This document shows positions 8,891 to 20,004 of a stretch of 64,000 nucleotides of DNA, piece after piece. Origin of the DNA: Cystobasidium ongulense (taxonomy: Eukaryota; Basidiomycota; Cystobasidiomycetes; Cystobasidiales; Cystobasidiaceae); contig BQUP01000002.1 of assembly GCA_022835595.1 (NCBI GenBank), positions 620,001-684,000 on the forward strand, in the 5' to 3' direction. Within the stretch, counting starts at the first letter, position 1. Every line of letters begins with the position of its first letter. Position numbers and translations under genes: made by a program. The notes under the pieces were generated by a model. It was not told where the DNA came from and searched no databases. It saw only the letters and a program-made list of their open reading frames with translations.

Positions 8891-11800
8891 CTACTTGGCA
8901 GCTTTGACCTTATTTTCGCCTTGTATCGCAGCTTTCAGAGCAGCAGGACCCTTGTTGACGACCCTGTCATCACTGACTAGACGAGCCCATTCCAGAAGTA
9001 GGCGGAAGACATACACCTGGACAAGGTTGACGTAAGTCAGTATAATTGCACACGAAGTCAGGGTAAGGTCGAAAGAATGGATTGACATACCTCCATATCC
9101 TCTCGACGCATGTGTTGTCTGCGCCATTCAGCACCTTGATCCGCAATATCCTTCAAAGCGAGGTCGCCGTCAAAGATAGGACCATGAGCGGGATTGACAG
9201 GTTTTAGACTTTCCGTCTCCTGAGTAAGAGTATTGAAAGAGTTTGAGTTTTCTTCACCTTCTCCATCTATGATAACTGAAGCAGGGTCTAAAGTATCATC
9301 TGTGGAACCCTTATTGTTTTGATTCGCTGCTGCTGTTGCTGCATCTTTTTGCTTTGGTGAAGAAGCAGAAGTAGATCTTCTATTCTTGAATTGTTCAGGG
9401 AAACCAACAAAGAAAGCTTGAATATTATATAATTCAGCATATGATGAAGATAATGGAATATAATGATACCAAGGCACTATCCAATCTTGCCAGAATTCCC
9501 TCTGCATAGATGATTTAACAACTGCTGATTTACTTTCTATAACAGCTGGAAATTTCGGTGATAGACCAACTTCATCTAGATCTACTACCAACTTATGTTT
9601 CCAAGAGTCTGAGAGCGGGCTGGGTGGCAGGACTTTATAGCCTAATCGTTCTTGTTCCGCACATTCTCCTAGTTGCGGGTCGCATGATAGGGCGACATCC
9701 ATCACATAATCATTTATACGAGGTCCAGGAGCGGACATTGATACTAGTGATGAAGAAGTAGCATTAATAGTAACAAGAACACGATGTGGAGGCACTCTAG
9801 GTGTAATTTTCTTCCAAGAAGGGGTATCTTCTTTTCCAGTAAAGTAAGATCCATCATCATTTGCCAATTTTACCAATCTAGGTTTTTGAAATGAAGTAAA
9901 ATGTCCAGCTGGTGTTTCCGCTCCTCTTAGTACTTTACCTCTCCAATAAACTTTGTTATCTTTCTTGTCCCAATCTATATCCATAGGCGTTTTAGATCTT
10001 CCTTTCCGGAATTCATTCTCATATGTAACCTCAGAAGGAGGTGCCCAGTATTGATGGAATGGAATAAGAAGATCGGCAAATCCGCTAGGTTTCGACGGTG
10101 AGAAGAGAGGGTAGAGATATTGTATTGATCTGGTATCGGAGTAGTAAGCCGAGTGCATCGTGTGTAATGAAGGTAGGCTGCATAAATCGAGAGTGGCGTC
10201 GACATCGCTGCTGAATGTGAGTTCACGAGTCCGAGGTAAAGCACCTGAGGACTCTGCTCTTCGTCTTGATAGGGCTGACGCATAGTAGACATCTGATTGC
10301 TGTTGTTGCGCTGCTGTAGGATGCTGCAAGCGCATTTGGCGAGAGTTGGTAGAGCTTTCTGCTGAGCGCAACGATTCGACCAGCCGACGTGCGGCAGATT
10401 CGGGCGGACAAGCCCGTCTGAATGCCTCCCATACTGATCCATCACGTCGCCACTCGGACTTGAATCCTCTTGAGGCGAGTTGATCTGCAAGTGGATCCGT
10501 TTGGTCTGCGAGGAGAATTCGAAAGGAAGCAGAGTCAGCATGTGATTCCAAGACTACTAATAAAATTGTACGGAAGAGGGATATCTCAAGGTACCGACGT
10601 GTAAGAACTCACTCTGCTCTTTCTGCAATTCAGCAGGAATATCTTCATCCTCCCATTCATCTAACTTGACTTCTCTCCATTTTCCAGGTAGGACTCTTCC
10701 TTCTGGTTTTTCATTAATAGCAATTTCCATATCAGGTAAAATAGAAACGAAAGCGTTCATCATTTCTTGTAAAGCTAAAGCAGGTGCCCATTTACCAGAT
10801 TTAGAGTGAATTTGAGCTTTACCATCTTTAACAGTAATTAAGGAGATACCAGGTAACTGAGCTAAAGTTCTAGTTCTTTGTTTAAGAATATGTGGTTCTA
10901 AAATGTTAAAAGTATTGATATCTTTCATTAATGAATCATATTCATCAACAAGAGAATGGTTTCTTGCTTTTGCAAAACTCCACCATTTATCAAAACCTTT
11001 AGGTGGATCTTTTTTATATCTTTTACGATATTGTGAGACTGCTTGTGATAACGTTGTAGATTGTTTATGTGTTAAGGATTCTGCTCTTGTTTTGGCGTTT
11101 TGTAAGAGGGGGAGGATGGGATGTAGAGTGGGTACTCCTTCTGCTGTGTGCCCGAAGAGGTACGCCGAGCTTGTGAGCGATATCAATGCTGCTGAGCTGG
11201 AGTATTGATCTAGGAATGGTATGTATGCACCTAGATAGGAAGAGAGGCGTGATAAGGAAGCAGAGGAGGAGGCTGATGCCGCATGTCCATATCGCTTCAG
11301 ATTGTTGGTCCGAGAAGAAGGGCCGCCAGCAAGAGTTGTAGAGCTGCCCGAGAGGAGGACTATGAAGAGGATGAAGAGCGTGAAGGCTCCTCCAATTATG
11401 GCGAAAACATAGACCACCCCGCCTCGCCGACGGACGAGTTGAGGATTCGGACGGAACGGCTTCAGCATGGATGGAGAGCGGAGAGGGGGGCTGCATTCGT
11501 CCTCCTCGTGCACTCTAGGCAAGAGATGGAGGTTGAATTGGGGATTTCCCATGCTTGTTGATGTCGAGGGGCCATTGGGAGGAAGTGTTGAGCCAGAGTT
11601 GCTGTTACTGCTTGACATGTGATTACCGCTCGCCAGCTGGCCCCCGGGAGAAGTGGACCTCGAGCCAGATGGAGAGGCGCCATTGAAACCTCCACCGCCG
11701 TTACTGCTCCCAGAAGGCGAGGACACGCTGAGTACTGGAGGGAGATGGAGCTGGACACTCGAGCTGCGGGACCTGTGCATGCCTGACGAGAGCTCTACGT

Positions 11801-12134
11801 CTTCAGGAATGATCTTGACAGCGCGGTGCTGGAAGGGATGGGATGAGTCGCTGTGGAAGGCGTTCATGTGCTGGACGAACTGTTTGCTGGGGGAGGTGCT
11901 GTTAGCGGTGTTGGTGTTGGTGTTGGTATTGCTGATGCTATGGCTCTTGCTATTGCTATTGCTGCCGTTGCTGATTGAAATGCTGGGACTGGCGCTGGAC
12001 GACGACGACGAGACTTCTCCAGCTGTAGGATAGGGCGGCGGAGGGTGTTGATGGGAGAGCAGGCCGTTGAGTGTGGGACTGTTCGCAGGCCTGTATTGCT
12101 GCTCTGGGTCGTCCTCTGCCATGACGAGGTCCAC
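8891..12134 (-). CDS. CAP10/GT90-type glycosyltransferase, membrane anchored
   Basis: A predicted type II membrane glycosyltransferase of about 1037 residues. Exons are 12134-10613, 10556-9091 and 9016-8891. The N-terminal ~235 residues are cytosolic, Ser/Asn/Pro-rich and disordered, with a long Asn-Ser-Thr-rich tract. One membrane helix follows (VVYVFAIIGGAFTLFILFIV, about 238-258), then a lumenal domain. That domain carries KDPPKGFDKWWSFA, the usual entry of fungal CAP10-like proteins, and later YLYPLFSPSK, DWDKKDNKVYWRG, SGYF-like and KHKLVVDLDEVG, LPWYHYIPL-like and DMEVYVFRLLLEW segments typical of GT90. In Cryptococcus, Cap10 and relatives act in capsule or glycan xylosylation in the Golgi; the donor here is unknown. 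The second intron acceptor is TAGTAG, so two in-frame acceptors 3 nt apart are possible. Start chosen at MDLVMAEDD; MAEDD, four codons later, is an alternative. Confidence 0.82.
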
Positions 12135-15036
12135 TCCACTTCAAATCTCTTCAGCCTTGTCTGTCTGTTCGCTGTCCGCTTTGGATGAGCTCGCGACAGA
12201 CCAGACCAGGCTGCTGCTTTTGTTTGTTTCTGGGTAGCACGCGTCGAGGGCTGAAATGATATGATGTATCTCCCTACCAAGCAGGCGTATGCTCTCTCGT
12301 GTTCTCTATCTCTGCACGACACCTGTCCTGCTGCTTGGACGACTGCGTGCTCTATCGCAGTCGCTGGGTTGGGCTTCCTCGGGGAAGAGCGAGCGTGTCT
12401 GTCACTCCGCTTATCGTGGTCTAGCGTGCGTGTGTGTGGCTTCCCAAGCAGGCAGGCAGGCAGTATCACTCCATCCACGCCGTCAATGTGTGGAATTGAA
12501 TCAGAGCAGTCCAGTCCAGCCTCTTGCTCTTCTCGCCCTGGTAGCTGAGGTGATCGCGCCAAAAACTGCCGTGTCTCTTTACGCGACGTGGCTCTGGGAA
12601 CAGCAGAGGAATTGGCAAAGAGTGTGTTGACAGCCATACATACGCCTATTCGCATCTATTCTATCGTTGCGTTGCGCAGGTATCGCATCATGCTCGTCAG
12701 GTCTGCACTCGTCAGCCCATGAAGCCGTCCGATTGCCTTTTAATTGATCCCGAGTATACAATCTACAATCTATACTGAAGCAGGAGCACTACAGCAAGTG
12801 GTCATCCACTGGTTAATGTCGAGGTATGCGTGTGTATAGACAAGGAAGCCGCAGCTTTTCCCATCCGTCCCAAAGCCAGTGCCTTCCCACCTCACCTCGA
12901 CGCGTAAACTTTCAAGTCAATTTGCCTGCCATTCATGCATGCCAACAACAAGGACCGGATATCTTGCATGAAAAGATTCGCAAAACCACGTGTTTCCGAC
13001 ATACATCACACTGACACAGGCATCGTGTAGCATGATACGTTACTTGCAGGTATCATCCGCTTCTTCTGTACTTGGTCGGGGAAGTGTCTGGAGTCGCACT
13101 GTCAGTGACGCTATGATGGCGCCCAGCTCGAATCGCCTAGACTATGTGTGTTCTAAGACAAATCAACAGTATTTCGAAATTACAATATACTTGTTCTTCG
13201 TTCCTTGCAGCTATATTGCCCTTCTTGTCCTCTGAGGCCATGAATGTATCCTTCTAGAAAGCATTTACAACTGTCGAAGAATGGACAGCTTCCATTATTA
13301 AGCTAGAAATGAATTCCACCAAGGTGCACCTTCGAGAAAGTGTCATCGATACCATGCTGCATCTTAGAGCATCTTAATAGTTTAGAAGCGCATTGAAAGT
13401 CAAATAGCGCGGGTGTCATTCTGTTTCCTATACTCAGTGCTCCTTGAGAGAATCGCTGCATGTCAAGCTCACGAAAGCGTGCATTGTGTTGTATACGAGA
13501 TGATTGACTGCTGTATTATGCTTGAAGACATACAGCAAGTTCTGGATGGAGGTAAAAGGTGTGAAATAAAGGTAGGACCGCGCACAGCAACATGGTTCGA
13601 CAGTCCAGGCAGGAATCAAACGGAATTCGAGATTCCTCTTTTTTCTACTGTGGAGTTTTTTGAGGTAAGGAAGGACCCACGTGTGCTGCTGCGCGCCGTG
13701 CAAACACCCTTGCGAACAGGTGTGTAAGTAAAAGGACAGCGGAAGAATCGAAGCTGAGAACATCTCGCGTGGTCAAGTCCTGTAAGTGTTTGCCTCGGAG
13801 TTGGGAAAGCGAGACTGGGCCGACCACACGAAGCTTGCTTTTTGCTGTACCTTCTTGTCTACTCCTGATTTCCTATCACTGTCTGGCTGTTGCTGTCTGG
13901 ACCGGTATCGTGTTCATCTGGCCGATCAGCCTGTTACCAGTATAGTGGAACAGATTGCCATTACCGTAGCAAGCACCAATGCAAGCCAGCTGTATGATAG
14001 CTGTGTCTAGATTCGCAGCTGTCAACTACTGATGTCGTTAAGGTTCACCGTCGCTGTCTGTCGAAGCTGTCTGATTTTCCCCATCTTGGCCGGAATAGGA
14101 AGGTGAGCAAGCGCTGGCCGGAACCAAAGAGGCAAGTGCAAGAGGGTGATCGGCCTCACTTCTTCACAGCGCTCGCTCGCTTCAACGCTGATGCGCATCA
14201 CATTAACACCTCGCTTACGGATCATGCACTCACACATACGTTCATGCTCGCTGACGTAAGAGGCTGCTGCTGCCGGTGGTGGGGGCTGGAGATCTCCCCC
14301 ATAAACGGCTACATTGGAAGCAAAGACTGCTAATGCAAGGTTAGGTACAATCACCGAAAGCTGACAAACACAACCCCATCAGCCAGCATTAGGTAGAAAT
14401 AGCTGAATGCACTTCACCTGCCCAATTTGGAGTTGATTTATCTTACCGCGCATACTCGGCCTGAGCGTCCAAAACGCACCAGTACTGATCCGGGAGCAAT
14501 CTTGCATTTTCATAGGGGCATTAACAATTTCATATGCTGTCATTAGTAGGAGACCACTTCACAAGGCAAAGCGCACATATAGTAACCTGTGAGCGAGCGA
14601 GCGAGTTAAATAGTTCCAGGTCACTGCTGATAGACCTCGTTTTAATTTTCTTCTCCCTTCGCACCACCACGCACCAGATCTCTTCCGAAACGAGGCAAAG
14701 TTTCCGGCGAAGTCAGTTCACCGCTGAAGATTCTCTCACCTGGCTCATCTCGTCTTCTTTCCTTTTCCTACCATCAAACAATTCGCAAAGGCATTCAGCT
14801 TTGGAAGCTCCCTAGCTCCATCTATTACAACTAGGCTTGTCAAGAAGCCTGATTCCACATTCTTTCTCCCACTTCAACGCCACGCACCTGCCTTTCGGTC
14901 CAAGCTTCGGCTATCACCACTTTACGCGCTCAAGACTTATACAGAGCAGCTTTACCCACTGAACAGTGGAGCACTATAACGAAGCAAGTCACACACACAC
15001 ACCACTATCAACAAACACTATCAAAGCTTCAATACG
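12135..15036. other. 2.9-kb stretch without a supported gene
   Basis: Only short frames occur, none with a recognisable motif, and those on the left (12150-12650) look like shadows of the GT90 5' leader. The right end (about 14600-15036) is CT-rich and is probably promoter and 5' leader of the CPL1-like gene, with a short GAGC repeat near 14593. A non-coding transcript or long regulatory region is possible, but no sequence feature proves it. Confidence 0.45.
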
Positions 15037-18000
15037 ATGAAGTCCACAACTATTCTTTCCCTTCTATTGGCAACTTTCGCCGCCACTGGCCTCGCTCAAG
15101 AGCTTGCTGCTCTAGCTGAGCAGACTTCCCCCGCCATCGCACCAGTAGAGGCGGGCGATGGACTCGAAGTCCCAGCTGGCAACTTCCCTGTACCTACAGA
15201 AATGCAGAAGCGACAAGCCAAGCCCGGTCGTCTCAATAAGCGCCACTATGGTGTCTTCTAGTAAGTCCGACTCTCCCTCACTTTCTAGCCATTGCCGCGT
15301 TCATTGCTGATTGCTTTTATCCCCTTCATCAGCTGCTCAACTTCGTTGAACAACTACTGCAAGCAATTTCTGAGCCAAGACGGTGTCGGCGGTCTCGTGG
15401 GATGTGACCAGGGAGTTTGTTACGTGAGTATATGACTTCCCTACCTGTAGTAGATACTTTGCCATACAGCTTGATCTGACCACCTTGTCTTGCAATAATA
15501 GGTCGGCTGCGGTGTCTCTGGTTACACAAGAACCAACGATGTCAGCGACATCTGTGTTAACTACAACACTGACACTCAAAACTGTGGCTCCGATAACTAC
15601 ATTTGCCCATCCGTCACCAATGGCACTCCCATCTGCTCCGGAGGGTGAGTCGTCTTGCCCTTTCTAACAACCCGGTCCGGTTGATTAAGCTAACTGTTGC
15701 AAATTACTTAGACAATGCTCCGTCACTTGTACCGCACCATACACACTTTCTGGTGGTAAATGTGTCAACCTCAACAACGATGCCACTAAGTGAGTGAGAT
15801 TATCCTAAAGCTGCGAATATCGAACATTCCTGATGCGGCTTATGAAAATAGCTGCGGTACCGCTGGCAAAGCATGCCCTGCAGTAGCAAACGGCACTCCA
15901 AGCTGCGTTTCAGGGTTAGTCCTTTCTACATAGACGTTTGTCAGCGCACCAATACTGAGCTTTGAACTTCTGCAGACAATGCTCCGCCGTCTGTACCGCA
16001 CCATACACACTTTCTGGCGGTAAATGCGTCAACCTCAACAACGATCCCGCCAAGTGAGTCAGACCGTCCCGATGTTGCAAATGGCGAATGTTTCTGACAT
16101 CATTCGTCAATATAGTTGTGGTACTAGTGGCAAGGCCTGCCCTGCGGTAGCGAACGGTACTCCAAGTTGCGTTTCAGGGTTAGTCTCTTTTCAACTACCT
16201 CTTGCCTAAATCATTCTTCATACTGAGACCTGAAATCTCTGCAGACAATGCTCCGCCATTTGCGCTGCGACGTACACTCTATCGGGAGGAAAATGTGTCA
16301 ATCTCCAAAATGATGCTACCAAGTACGTCAAGGTCTGCCGCAGGACTGGCGGATTTCGGTGTAACTGACACTGTTCGCGAATTTAGTTGCGGTACCGCTG
16401 GCAAGACATGCCCTGCTGTGGCGAATGGAACTCCAGCTTGCAATGCCGGGTTCGTCGTGTTATTTCTCGCCGTCCGTACTCACTATCCTGACCGATTGCT
16501 CTTCTGAATAATGCAGAACCTGCTCCGCGACTTGCACTACTGGCTACACCCTTTCGAACGGTGCCTGTGTTCAATCTTGCAAAGATGGCGCCGTTCTCGT
16601 CAATGGAGCATGCAAGCGTGTGACCGGATGCTCTACCAATGCCGACTGTGTTAGTCAAACCGGTGTCCCCACTTCCTACTGTTACCTCTCCTCGGACGGA
16701 AACGCATGCTTCGCTGGCTCCTCCAATGCTGCCGGTTCTCCGAGTGGCTCCGCTTGCGGCTGGAGCTCGAACGCAGCAGGTGACGACAATGGTTGCGCTA
16801 CTGGCCTAGTCTGCTTGAACCACGTTTGCACAGCTACTACCACGAACAATCCCGACAATTGTGGAAGCTCCGGCACAGTATGCCCTACGCCAGCCAACGG
16901 ATCCCGAACATGCCAAAATGGGTATGCTGCCTTTGTCCAGTACACGGCAACCTGAGACTCGGGGCTGACTTGCTCGCCACTTTTCAGACAGTGTGGCATA
17001 AACTGCAATCCAACTTTCACTCTTTCAGGCTCCACCTGTGTCAACACGCAGAACGATCCCAACAAGTAAGCCCTTTGCAGTTCGTCCGGCCATGGCTTAT
17101 CTGAACACCGACTCCATCATTCAGCTGCGGTACCACCGGCACCAAATGCACTACTGGAACTGGTATTGCTAGCTCTAACTGCGTTGGAGGAGCATGCCAA
17201 CTCACCTGCACATCTTCATACACCTTGAGCAGCGACAAGAAGACTTGTTCGTCCAAGTGTGCCGATGGCAGTTACTTCAGCGGCAACACTTGTGTTCGAT
17301 GTACGTCCTTGAACCTCCTCAAATGTTCTTGCCTGGTTTTCTGATGCTTTGGACTCCTAGATGCATGCTCAACCAATGCTCAGTGCGTCAGTCAAACCGG
17401 CCGAAGCGACTCGGCTTGCTATAATGGCGCATGCTTTACTTCTTCTACCAGTGAGTAGCAATCTTGAGAACCTACGTAATAGTACACTGACTCAAATCTG
17501 GACAGACAACAATGGTCTACCAGCTGGCAGTCAATGTGGTGTCTCATCCGTCTCAGGTGGTGACGATAACCAGTGCGCTGCGGGTCTTGTTTGCGTCTAC
17601 AACACATGCTACAACGCGAACAATCCAGCTGCTTGCGGCGCCTCTAGAACAGTATGCCCCACTCCTGTCAACTCTGTCGCTACCTGCAGCGTCGGCACAT
17701 GTGGCTTTACTTGCAAGACTGGCTATATTACAAACATCGCCGGAACAGGTTGCGTGCTTGGAGCTTCGGCAAAGTCCAAGAAGAAGCGTGGCCCAGCCGT
17801 ACAAGAGTTGTGCCCCAAGGGAGAGTCAGCCTGCCCTATCACCGGATCAGCAAGCTTCGGTGCTTTTGTCAACTCTTCGGATCGCGTCAAGGACTTTGCT
17901 CATTCGCTAGGAGGATATGAATGCATCGACACTGGGTCCGATCTACAATCATGTGGTGGATGTGCATCTCTTGGTACAGGATACGATTGCACACGCATAG

Positions 18001-18170
18001 CACACTCTGCTGAAGTTGGATGCTCGAACGGAAAATGTGTTCTCTTCGGCTGCAGAAAGGGTTACGTGCCAGCACTAGACGCAGAAACATGCGTCAAAGT
18101 GGAAGAGACACATAAGCAGCGCTCAGCGCATCTTCGTCAACGGGCTAGCAGGAAGGGCATTTCTCATTAA
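15037..18170 (+). CDS. Secreted Cys-rich CPL1-like protein with tandem repeats
   Basis: About 760 residues from roughly 14 exons. A signal peptide (MKSTTILSLLLATFAATGLAQ) precedes a propeptide with Kex2-like KR sites (MQKR, LNKR). The mature part has seven Cys-rich repeats. Three successive units are exactly 47 codons, each split into 63-nt and 78-nt exons (15852-15914 + 15976-16053, 16116-16178 + 16245-16322, and 16387-16449 + a longer exon). They read CGTxGKxCPAVANGTPxC followed by QCSAxCxxxYTLSGGKC. Two ACSTNAxCVSQTG segments (about 16630 and 17365) form a second repeat type. After another basic site (KKKRG) comes the C-terminal domain with GYECIDTGSDLQSCGGC and GCRKGYVP, the hallmark of Cryptococcus Cpl1 and its basidiomycete relatives. 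Cpl1 is a secreted, surface-associated factor linked to capsule and host responses; the role here is inferred only as an extracellular or wall protein. Confidence 0.85.
15852..16449 (+). repeat. Tandemly duplicated exon pairs in the CPL1-like gene
   Basis: Exon lengths alternate 63, 78, 63, 78, 63 nt with all intron phases equal (phase 2), so units can be added without changing the frame. The copies at 15852 and 16116 share GTTTCAGG and the donor GTTAGT at the same place, and their following introns both end in similar CTGCAG acceptors after an ATACTGAG box. Exons and introns were therefore copied together. Confidence 0.8.
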
Positions 18171-18738
18171 AAGCAATGATTCGTAGCATCCGCATTGATT
18201 CAGAACCACGTGTACACCACATTTCCATTAGACATAGGGCTGACTTTCACATTCATACGTACATACAACTGCATTGTATTTTTACATTTCTCGTCCGAAC
18301 ACTCATTAATCTGCTATTATCATCATATCACCAAACCCTATAATCGCATCGTGCCCTTTCTGTATGGTCTTTGAGACGTGATCATTTGCAGCGTCATCAA
18401 GATAACCTGCAATGTTACCTTGCCATGCTTGCGTCAGACCCACTTACGTCTTAGGATACTAGGACGATAGTTCTGCCGAAGTCTGCAACATCACGGTACG
18501 AATTCGCAATATGAAGGTCAAGGCACTCAAAATTTAGTTCGAGAGTCGCACAGTGCCAAGCAGCGAGCCTCAAGCGGTACGAAATGGTCGAGCAGTGTCA
18601 AGGCTGTGAGCAGATAAAATAATTTGCAATTTATCTGGCTGCTGAAATGCTAGCTTTTGACAATGTCCTTATAGAGGGGTGTGTATAATACAAAGCCGCT
18701 ACTTCCTTTCGCGTCAACCACGGGCTTTGCTTTCTCGT
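18171..18738. other. Intergenic, 3' of the CPL1-like gene and of the GFA gene
   Basis: No gene recognised; convergent 3' flanks with AT-rich patches near 18270-18330 and 18610-18630. Confidence 0.45.
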
Positions 18739-19462
18739 TTAAACCTCCTTCGCCATCATGCCTGCATGGGGATGGAATATCAGCTAAAGCGGGCTTGTAA
18801 GGACCTGAAATATCAGCTTACCCTCGAAGTGCTTCTGGTTGAACTTGGACTTGTCGCTGAGTAGGCAAGGTTACGCATTAGTCATAGAAGGTACGTCATG
18901 GCCTCGTTTCAACTCACTTGACAGTGTGTGGCAAAGCCGATTCTACATAAATCTCCGCAGCGAGCTGTGAAGGGAGTAAGTCAGGTTGCTGGCAACTTGT
19001 AGAAACCAATCTGCCACACCTACCTTGAAGTCAGAAGCATTGTCAAGTGGTCCAAGCTTGACGAAGCAGACGCCTGGCATGGACTGTGAAGAATGCCACA
19101 GTTCAGATGGCTCATTCGCAGGAAGAGCAGTTCACACTCACATCTGGGCTGCTCCATAGTTGAGAGCCGCAATCTGGGCAAAAGGTCCTGTGTATGGCCT
19201 TGCCGCTATCGGCCTTTGTGTCATCAAAGGTTTTGGGGGAACCCTTGGTGACGTGGACTTTGCCGACTTCGCTCTTCATGTTGTAAGATGCGGAAGTGTG
19301 GAGCTTCTGACACGTCCGGCAATGGCAGGCGACACCATTTCTATCTCCATCATCGTCGACCCTATGTTACATGGTCAGCTTCTTGTTACTGATGCGAGGG
19401 ATTGGAACGCCAGCCTACGTGTATTCGACGTTACCGCAGTAGCAGCTACCTTTGAGAGACAT
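18739..19462 (-). CDS. GFA/CENP-V family zinc protein (Mss4-like fold)
   Basis: A ~142-residue protein of the glutathione-dependent formaldehyde-activating enzyme (GFA/CENP-V) family. Start at 19462 gives MSLKGSCYCGNVEYT, the family opening. Introns fall after NVEYT (57 nt), after SQLWSSPD, after ASDFK and after LPHTVN. The zinc ligands are visible as GSCYCG, CHCRTC and FCPDCG. The last exon is uncertain: reading through gives a short tail ending in a stop near 18776, while a splice at FEG adds MMAKEV and ends at 18739. The gene lies head-to-head with a copper amine oxidase, 542 bp between start codons. Family members bind zinc and have been connected to glutathione-aldehyde chemistry, but true enzymatic activity is disputed for many, so the reaction here is not assigned. 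Confidence 0.82.
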
Positions 19463-19812
19463 GCTGATTGAACGAGTGTTTGTGAGGATTGTGTTTACAA
19501 TATAGTGTGCAGAAGTGAGTGCAGAAGCAAGAGCAGATGAAAGAGTCGTACTCCCGTCTCGGCAACTACGTCCGCCCCAAATCGGAGCCCCGCTTTCTTC
19601 CTTTACCGCGGTGCGAGCTACACATGTGACTGCTTTTCTGTATGCGCGTCCACATCCGAGTAGTGCCGCCACGGCTGCTGAACCGACTTGCCGCAAGCCG
19701 GTAGTCTACCACCAGAGACTCGGGCCATCATGTTTATCATATAAGTTAGCCATCCTGTAATGGAAGACGGTGGAAGGCAAGGATCACTCACGTGACCTTG
19801 GAGGGTGGGCTG

Positions 19813-19843
19813 CCGATAAGCCCTCGCCACCGGCTTATCTCGG
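19813..19843. promoter_or_regulatory. Inverted GATAAG pair in the GFA / amine oxidase promoter
   Basis: CCGATAAGCC at 19813-19822 and GGCTTATCTCGG at 19832-19843 form a near-perfect palindrome with a 9-nt spacer, about 165-190 bp before the amine oxidase ATG. GATAAG is the binding site of fungal nitrogen-control GATA factors (AreA/Nit2/Gat1 type), which often regulate amine oxidases. The site is seen; the regulation is inferred. Confidence 0.55.
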
Positions 19844-20004
19844 TCGGGTATCAGGGCGGATATTCAAGACCCGTTGGACTTCGGACTCGAGGGTTTGCAC
19901 GGACCCTACGAGGTTCAACGCACTCACTCAACCCGGTGCTGCTGCTGTCCTTGTCTCTCTCTCTTCTGCATCTACCCATCAATCAACAGACTTGCCGAAT
20001 CACT

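Noticed and set aside
11653-12655. Long frames on both strands around the GT90 N-terminus
   Set aside because: Low-complexity shadows of Ser/Asn repeats and of the 5' leader; no family features.
13590-13625. GGTTCGA followed by CC, tRNA-like T-arm
   Set aside because: No acceptor, D-arm or anticodon stem can be folded around it.
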